The position numbers were made by a program, and so were the translations under genes. From assembly GCA_964420285.1 (NCBI GenBank), contig CAYQTE010000122.1, positions 1 through 9,152 on the forward strand: a DNA stretch of 9,152 nucleotides, read 5' to 3'. Below are positions 5,759-9,152 of the stretch, piece after piece. The notes under the pieces are model-generated. The model saw nothing but the letters and a program-made list of their open reading frames with translations. It was not told the DNA's origin and made no database searches. The stretch comes from CAYQTE01 sp964420285 (GTDB lineage Bacteria > Planctomycetota > Phycisphaerae > Tepidisphaerales > Tepidisphaeraceae). Position 1 is the first letter of the stretch, and each line of letters starts with the position of its first letter.

Positions 5759-7315
5759 CTGCCAGCGAGTCGTGGGTTGTGTCGATGGAGCGGTTGTGGG
5801 CGATGCCGTCGGCGCCGCATCGTCTTCCGCCTCGCGGCCGTGTTGGTTCTTTTCCATTTCGTGGATTGCGTCCAATTCCCAACCGCCGCCCAGCGCCTTG
5901 TAAAGAGCGACCAGGTTGGTGGCGATGGCCTGATTGCTCTGGGCCAGGTCGTCCTGAGCGCCGAGCAACTGCCGCTGGGCGTCGAGCACCTGCAGGAAAT
6001 CGGTCAGGCCCTGCTTGTAGAGATCGCGGGAAATATCCACGGAGTCGCGGGCCGAATCCACCGCCTGCATCAATTCGGCGCGATGGTCCTGTTCGTTGTT
6101 GTAAGCAACCAGCGCATCCTCCACGTCGCGCAGCGCGCCCAGCACGCTGCTCTTATACGCAAGCACCGCCTGGGCATACAACTCCTTCTGTTCCTCGACC
6201 TCGGCCTTGGTATGGCCGGCGTCGAACAACTTCCATTGCATCGTTGGATAGATGATGAAGAACCGGCTGTCGATATCGAAAAGCGGCGAGAGCCGGTTGG
6301 AGTCCAGGCCGAAATCGCCGGTCAGGCTGAATTTCGGATAATAATCAGCCACCGCGACGCCGATGCGGGCGTTGGCTGCGACGATCTGTCGCTCGGCCTT
6401 GCGCAAATCGGGACGGCGGCACAGCAGATCGGAGGGCAATCCGACCGCGACCGTGGCCGGCAGGTTGGGGATCGAGGCCGGCTTGTCCAACTCGGTGACG
6501 ACGGAGTTCGGATCCAGCCCCAGCAGAATGGCGATGGCGTGTTCCTGCTGGCTGATAAGTGTCGTCAATGGCACGATCTGGGCCCGGGTTTGAAAAACCT
6601 GAGTATTAGCGCGGGTCACGTCCAGGTCGGAGGTGAATCCGTTGCCTTGCAGCGACCGCGTCAGCGCCAGCGTGTCCTCCTGCAACGCCAGGTTCTCCCG
6701 CGCGATCCGCAAACGTTCTTGCGAGCCGCGAAAAACCAGGTAATCCCGGGCCACCTCGGCCGATAGAGACACCTGCACTTCGCGACGGTCTTCAATGCGG
6801 GCATCGTGATCGGCGGCCGCCGCTTCGATCTGCCGCCGCTGCCCGCCGAAAACGTCGATTTCCCAGCTTGAATCGAAACCGAGTTGATAGACATCGGCGA
6901 CGAAGGCGCCCGAGCCGCCGCCCAGCGAGACGTGTTTCCCGGCATCCAGGTGCGCATACGCCGGGGCGGCGCTGACTGTCGGAAGCTCCCTGGCCCCGGT
7001 CATGGTCAATTCCGCGCGGCTTTGACGCACGCGCGAGGCCGCTTCCTGCAACTCGATGTTCCCGGTGACGGCGCGATCCACCAGCGAGTCCAGTTCCGGA
7101 TCGCGCAGCGTCGTCCACCACTGGATGGTCGGATCGGCGTCGGTGGTCACGGTACTGGTCCGCGTCGTTGCGCCGGCCGGTTGCGTCGTCGAGAGGTTCG
7201 CATATGCCGGCGCCACCGGCGTTTGCGGCGGCGTATAATTCGGCCCGACGGTGCACGAGGCCAGCGCCAGAGCCAAAATCGATGCCGAAATTCCTGCGGT
7301 TTTCATGTGCGACAT
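5753..7315 (-). CDS. Outer-membrane efflux lipoprotein (NodT/OprM type, TolC-like)
   Basis: A 520-residue outer-membrane channel of tripartite drug efflux. It forms a trimeric duct that takes substrate from an inner-membrane pump and a periplasmic adaptor. The N-terminus is a lipoprotein signal: MSHMKTAG, a hydrophobic run, and the lipobox LASC with Cys21 as the lipidated residue, followed by TVGPNYTPP, the classic start of this family. Two OEP repeats follow, marked by long helices such as ELQEAASRVRQSRAELTMTG, by LPSDLLCRRPDLRKAERQ midway, and by QGLTDFLQVLDAQRQLLGAQ near the end. The tail is Thr/Pro/Ala-rich and low in complexity. The ATG at 7315 has AGAAGG 6 nt upstream; the next Met (7306) is an alternative. 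It lies 51 nt downstream of the MFS pump gene on the same strand, so they are probably one operon. Confidence 0.95.
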   Translation of the reverse strand: MSHMKTAGISASILALALASCTVGPNYTPPQTPVAPAYANLSTTQPAGATTRTSTVTTDADPTIQWWTTLRDPELDSLVDRAVTGNIELQEAASRVRQSRAELTMTGARELPTVSAAPAYAHLDAGKHVSLGGGSGAFVADVYQLGFDSSWEIDVFGGQRRQIEAAAADHDARIEDRREVQVSLSAEVARDYLVFRGSQERLRIARENLALQEDTLALTRSLQGNGFTSDLDVTRANTQVFQTRAQIVPLTTLISQQEHAIAILLGLDPNSVVTELDKPASIPNLPATVAVGLPSDLLCRRPDLRKAERQIVAANARIGVAVADYYPKFSLTGDFGLDSNRLSPLFDIDSRFFIIYPTMQWKLFDAGHTKAEVEEQKELYAQAVLAYKSSVLGALRDVEDALVAYNNEQDHRAELMQAVDSARDSVDISRDLYKQGLTDFLQVLDAQRQLLGAQDDLAQSNQAIATNLVALYKALGGGWELDAIHEMEKNQHGREAEDDAAPTASPTTAPSTQPTTRWQK

Positions 7316-7366
7316 ATCAGTCCTTCTGCTGCTTGAAGCGGCACGTTGTTTCAAGATCCTCTGCCA

Positions 7367-8932
7367 TCAATGCGCCATGACAGCGCCGGGCTTCCTCTTC
7401 ACCGGACGCATCGCCAGAATCAGCACGATCACCACCAGGCATCCGATGCCCATGATTTTATACACGTCCAGATACGCCAGCATGTTCGCCTGCTGTCCGA
7501 CGGCGCTATAGAAACGCAGAATGTTGTTCGGCGTAAAGCCGCCCCTGGAATTCATCATTTGCACGAACGGCTGATAGAAATGCGTGGCCGTCGCGCTCAG
7601 CCGTTCCTGGTGAAGCTGCGTCCGCCGCGTCAGCAATGTGAACGCCACCGAAATCCCGATGCTTCCGCCCAAATTGCGCATCAGTGCCATCATCGCGCTG
7701 GCGTTGTTGTTCTTTCCCGGCGGCAGATTTCCATAGGCGATCGTGTTCAGCGGAAGGAAGAACAGCGGCAGCCCGCAGCACTGGATGATGCGCACACCCA
7801 CCATGTGCCCGAACGAAACCTGTGCGTCGAAGCCGGTCAAATAGAACATCGACCCGGCCGTCATCATCAGCCCGAACGCCATCAGGAACTGCGGCTTGAT
7901 TTTGGTCACCAGTGTTCCGGCAATCGGCATCATCACGATCAGCAGCAGGCCGCCAGGCATGAGAATCAGCCCAGCGTTAGTGGCGTTGTAGCCGAGCAGC
8001 GATTGGACCATCTGCGGCAGCAGCACGGTGGTGGCGGTCAGAATGAACCCCACGACAAATTGCAGCACCATCGACGAGGACAGGTTGGGGTTGGTCAGCA
8101 GCGGTATGTCCACCATGGGATCGTCGACGATCATGGTCTCCCAGATGACCAGCAACACCAGCGTGATCACCGCGATGACGCTAAGGACGCAAATGAACGG
8201 CGAACCGAACCAGTCATCCTCCTGGCCCTTGTCCAACACAATCTGCAGCGCGCCAAAGCCGATCACCGTCCAGACGAATCCCATATAATCGACCTTGAAT
8301 CCGCTCTTTTGCCGATTGCGCCTCGTTTCGACATGTCCTGGCGAATCCTGCACGACGTTGTACGTCAGGAACAGCGACAGCACGCCAACCGGCACATTGA
8401 TGAAAAAGATCCATCGCCAGGAAAAGTTGTCCGTGATCCATCCGCCCAGCGTCGGTCCGATCGCCGGCGCCACCACCACCGCCACACCCCATATCGCGAA
8501 CGCTATGCCGAACTTCTCCGGCGGAAAGGTATCGGCCAGGATGGACTGCTCGCTGGGCGCAAGCCCTCCGCCGCCCGCCCCTTGCAGAACGCGAAAAAAC
8601 AGCAGCATGCCCAGCGACGGCGCCAGCCCGCACATCAGCGAACTGATTGTGAACAGCGCGACGCACGTCATGTAAAACCGCTTGCGGCCAAACGCCGACG
8701 ACATCCACCCGGTGATCGGAATGATGATCGCGTTGGCCACAAGATAGCTGGTCAGCACCCATGCGCCCTCGTCCTGCCCCGCACCCAGATTCCCCGCGAT
8801 ATGGCGCAGCGACACATTGGCGATGCTGGTGTCCAGCACCTCCATGAACGTCGCCATCGAGACGACCAGCGCCACAACATACGGGCTGACGCCGGGCTTG
8901 GCCGCGCTATGTGCCGTCCGCATCATCGCCAT
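7367..8932 (-). CDS. MFS multidrug exporter, DHA2 family (EmrB-like, 14 TM)
   Basis: A 521-residue proton-driven drug exporter of the inner membrane. Fourteen hydrophobic segments can be placed, as in EmrB/QacA. Family motifs: LDTSIANV (33-40) in the first helix, motif A GWMSSAFGRKR (75-85) between helices 2 and 3, RVLQGAGGG (114-122) in helix 4, motif C APAIGPTLGG (155-164) in helix 5, and WRWIFFINVPVG (172-183). The start is the ATG at 8932 with AGGA 9 nt upstream; Met codons 3 and 4 are alternatives. EmrB-type pumps normally work with an EmrA/HlyD-type adaptor and a TolC-like channel. The channel gene follows 51 nt downstream; the adaptor is not in the window. A second, partial copy of the pump lies 100 bp upstream. 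The substrate cannot be read from sequence. Confidence 0.96.
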   Translation of the reverse strand: MAMMRTAHSAAKPGVSPYVVALVVSMATFMEVLDTSIANVSLRHIAGNLGAGQDEGAWVLTSYLVANAIIIPITGWMSSAFGRKRFYMTCVALFTISSLMCGLAPSLGMLLFFRVLQGAGGGGLAPSEQSILADTFPPEKFGIAFAIWGVAVVVAPAIGPTLGGWITDNFSWRWIFFINVPVGVLSLFLTYNVVQDSPGHVETRRNRQKSGFKVDYMGFVWTVIGFGALQIVLDKGQEDDWFGSPFICVLSVIAVITLVLLVIWETMIVDDPMVDIPLLTNPNLSSSMVLQFVVGFILTATTVLLPQMVQSLLGYNATNAGLILMPGGLLLIVMMPIAGTLVTKIKPQFLMAFGLMMTAGSMFYLTGFDAQVSFGHMVGVRIIQCCGLPLFFLPLNTIAYGNLPPGKNNNASAMMALMRNLGGSIGISVAFTLLTRRTQLHQERLSATATHFYQPFVQMMNSRGGFTPNNILRFYSAVGQQANMLAYLDVYKIMGIGCLVVIVLILAMRPVKRKPGAVMAH

Positions 8933-8999
8933 GACATTTCATCCTGGGCTGGGGTGAACCGGGTCGTCATATCGGTCTCTTTATTCCTGATGAAGCACG

Positions 9000-9034
9000 T
9001 CAAATCTCAAATTCCAAATTTCAGATTTCAAATC
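9000..9034. repeat. Five tandem heptamers, consensus TCAAATY
   Basis: Five contiguous 7-bp units start at 9000, 9007, 9014, 9021 and 9028, each TCAAATC/T with at most one change (CCAAATT at 9014, TCAGATT at 9021). On the minus strand the consensus is RATTTGA. The array is very AT-rich in a GC-rich surround. It fills the left half of the gap between the two MFS genes, and its last unit overlaps the TGA stop (9033-9035) of the right-hand gene. AAATCT (9002-9007) and AGATTT (9023-9028) also make an imperfect hairpin. Confidence 0.8.
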
Positions 9035-9152
9035 ACTCCATCGCCATGACGTGCGCGTCCTGCCTCTTGGTTGTGCGCATCATGAAAACCATCGCGATCA
9101 CTACCACACATCCAATCCCCAGAACCTTAAACACATCCACATACGCCAGCAT
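9033..9152 (-). CDS. Second DHA2/EmrB-like MFS pump, C-terminal end only (cut by window edge)
   Basis: The minus strand from 9152 is open for 39 codons to a TGA at 9033-9035. The peptide begins MLAYVDVFK and continues VLGIGCVVVIAMVFMMR, a final transmembrane helix followed by a basic tail (TTKRQ). It aligns without gaps to the C-terminus of the neighbouring pump (MLAYLDVYK, IMGIGCLVVIVLILAMR), identical at 21 of 38 positions. This marks it as the end of a tandem paralogue. The initial Met is probably internal, since the matching Met in the complete pump is only about 38 residues from its end. The rest, and probably the adaptor gene, lie beyond the right edge. The same strand and the 100-nt gap suggest one operon. 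Confidence 0.88.
   Translation of the reverse strand: MLAYVDVFKVLGIGCVVVIAMVFMMRTTKRQDAHVMAME

Noticed and set aside
5777..6766. 329-codon plus-strand frame
   Set aside because: It is antisense to the outer-membrane efflux gene, which has a clear lipobox and family motifs.
7346..9049. 567-codon open frame on the plus strand
   Set aside because: It lies antisense to the MFS pump. The translation is His/Gln/Arg-rich without any motif, and it crosses the gap and the paralogue's stop. It is a shadow frame.

Overview
This 9.2 kb window is high-GC bacterial chromosome, coding-dense, with no sign of plasmid, phage or insertion sequence. The mix of genes would fit a Planctomycetota (Phycisphaerae-like) or similar environmental Gram-negative: a glycine-rich RRM protein beside a tRNA, a membrane desaturase, an RhlE-type helicase, an outer-membrane efflux lipoprotein, and several small proteins I do not recognise. 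The phylum is a guess from style and gene content. The Gram-negative envelope is supported by the TolC/NodT-type lipoprotein.

Left part (1-2056, plus strand). The 3' end of a tRNA-Asp (GTC) enters from the left edge and is followed by a perfect 12-bp terminator-like hairpin. Next is a one-RRM, glycine-rich RNA-binding protein with a strong ribosome binding site and its own terminator-like hairpin. After it comes a two-gene unit: a transglutaminase-like cysteine protein overlapping by 8 bp with an unrecognised acidic protein.

Middle part (2099-5722). A fatty-acid Delta9-type desaturase (minus strand) is divergent from an RhlE-like DEAD-box RNA helicase (plus strand). Both have candidate promoters in the shared intergenic region. 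The helicase promoter is extended -10 type and leaves a leader of about 147 nt. The helicase ends in an unusual histidine-rich tail of about 130 residues. Two small plus-strand genes of unknown function follow. An RRM protein, a desaturase and a DEAD-box helicase within 5 kb suggest a cold-acclimation or RNA-chaperone theme (inference).

Right part (5753-9152, minus strand). This is a drug-efflux operon read right to left. The C-terminal end of one DHA2/EmrB-like MFS pump is cut by the window edge. A complete EmrB-like MFS pump follows, then a NodT/OprM-type outer-membrane lipoprotein. The two pumps are tandem paralogues, identical at 21 of 38 aligned C-terminal residues. The short gap between them holds five exact-length tandem heptamers of consensus TCAAATY. 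No periplasmic adaptor (EmrA/HlyD type) is in the window; it would be expected just beyond the right edge.

I see no CRISPR array, transposase, toxin-antitoxin pair or evident new defence system. The most interesting points are the heptamer array overlapping a stop codon, the tandem pump duplication, the His-rich helicase tail, the transglutaminase whose usual catalytic His position appears to be Ala, and the three unrecognised small proteins.
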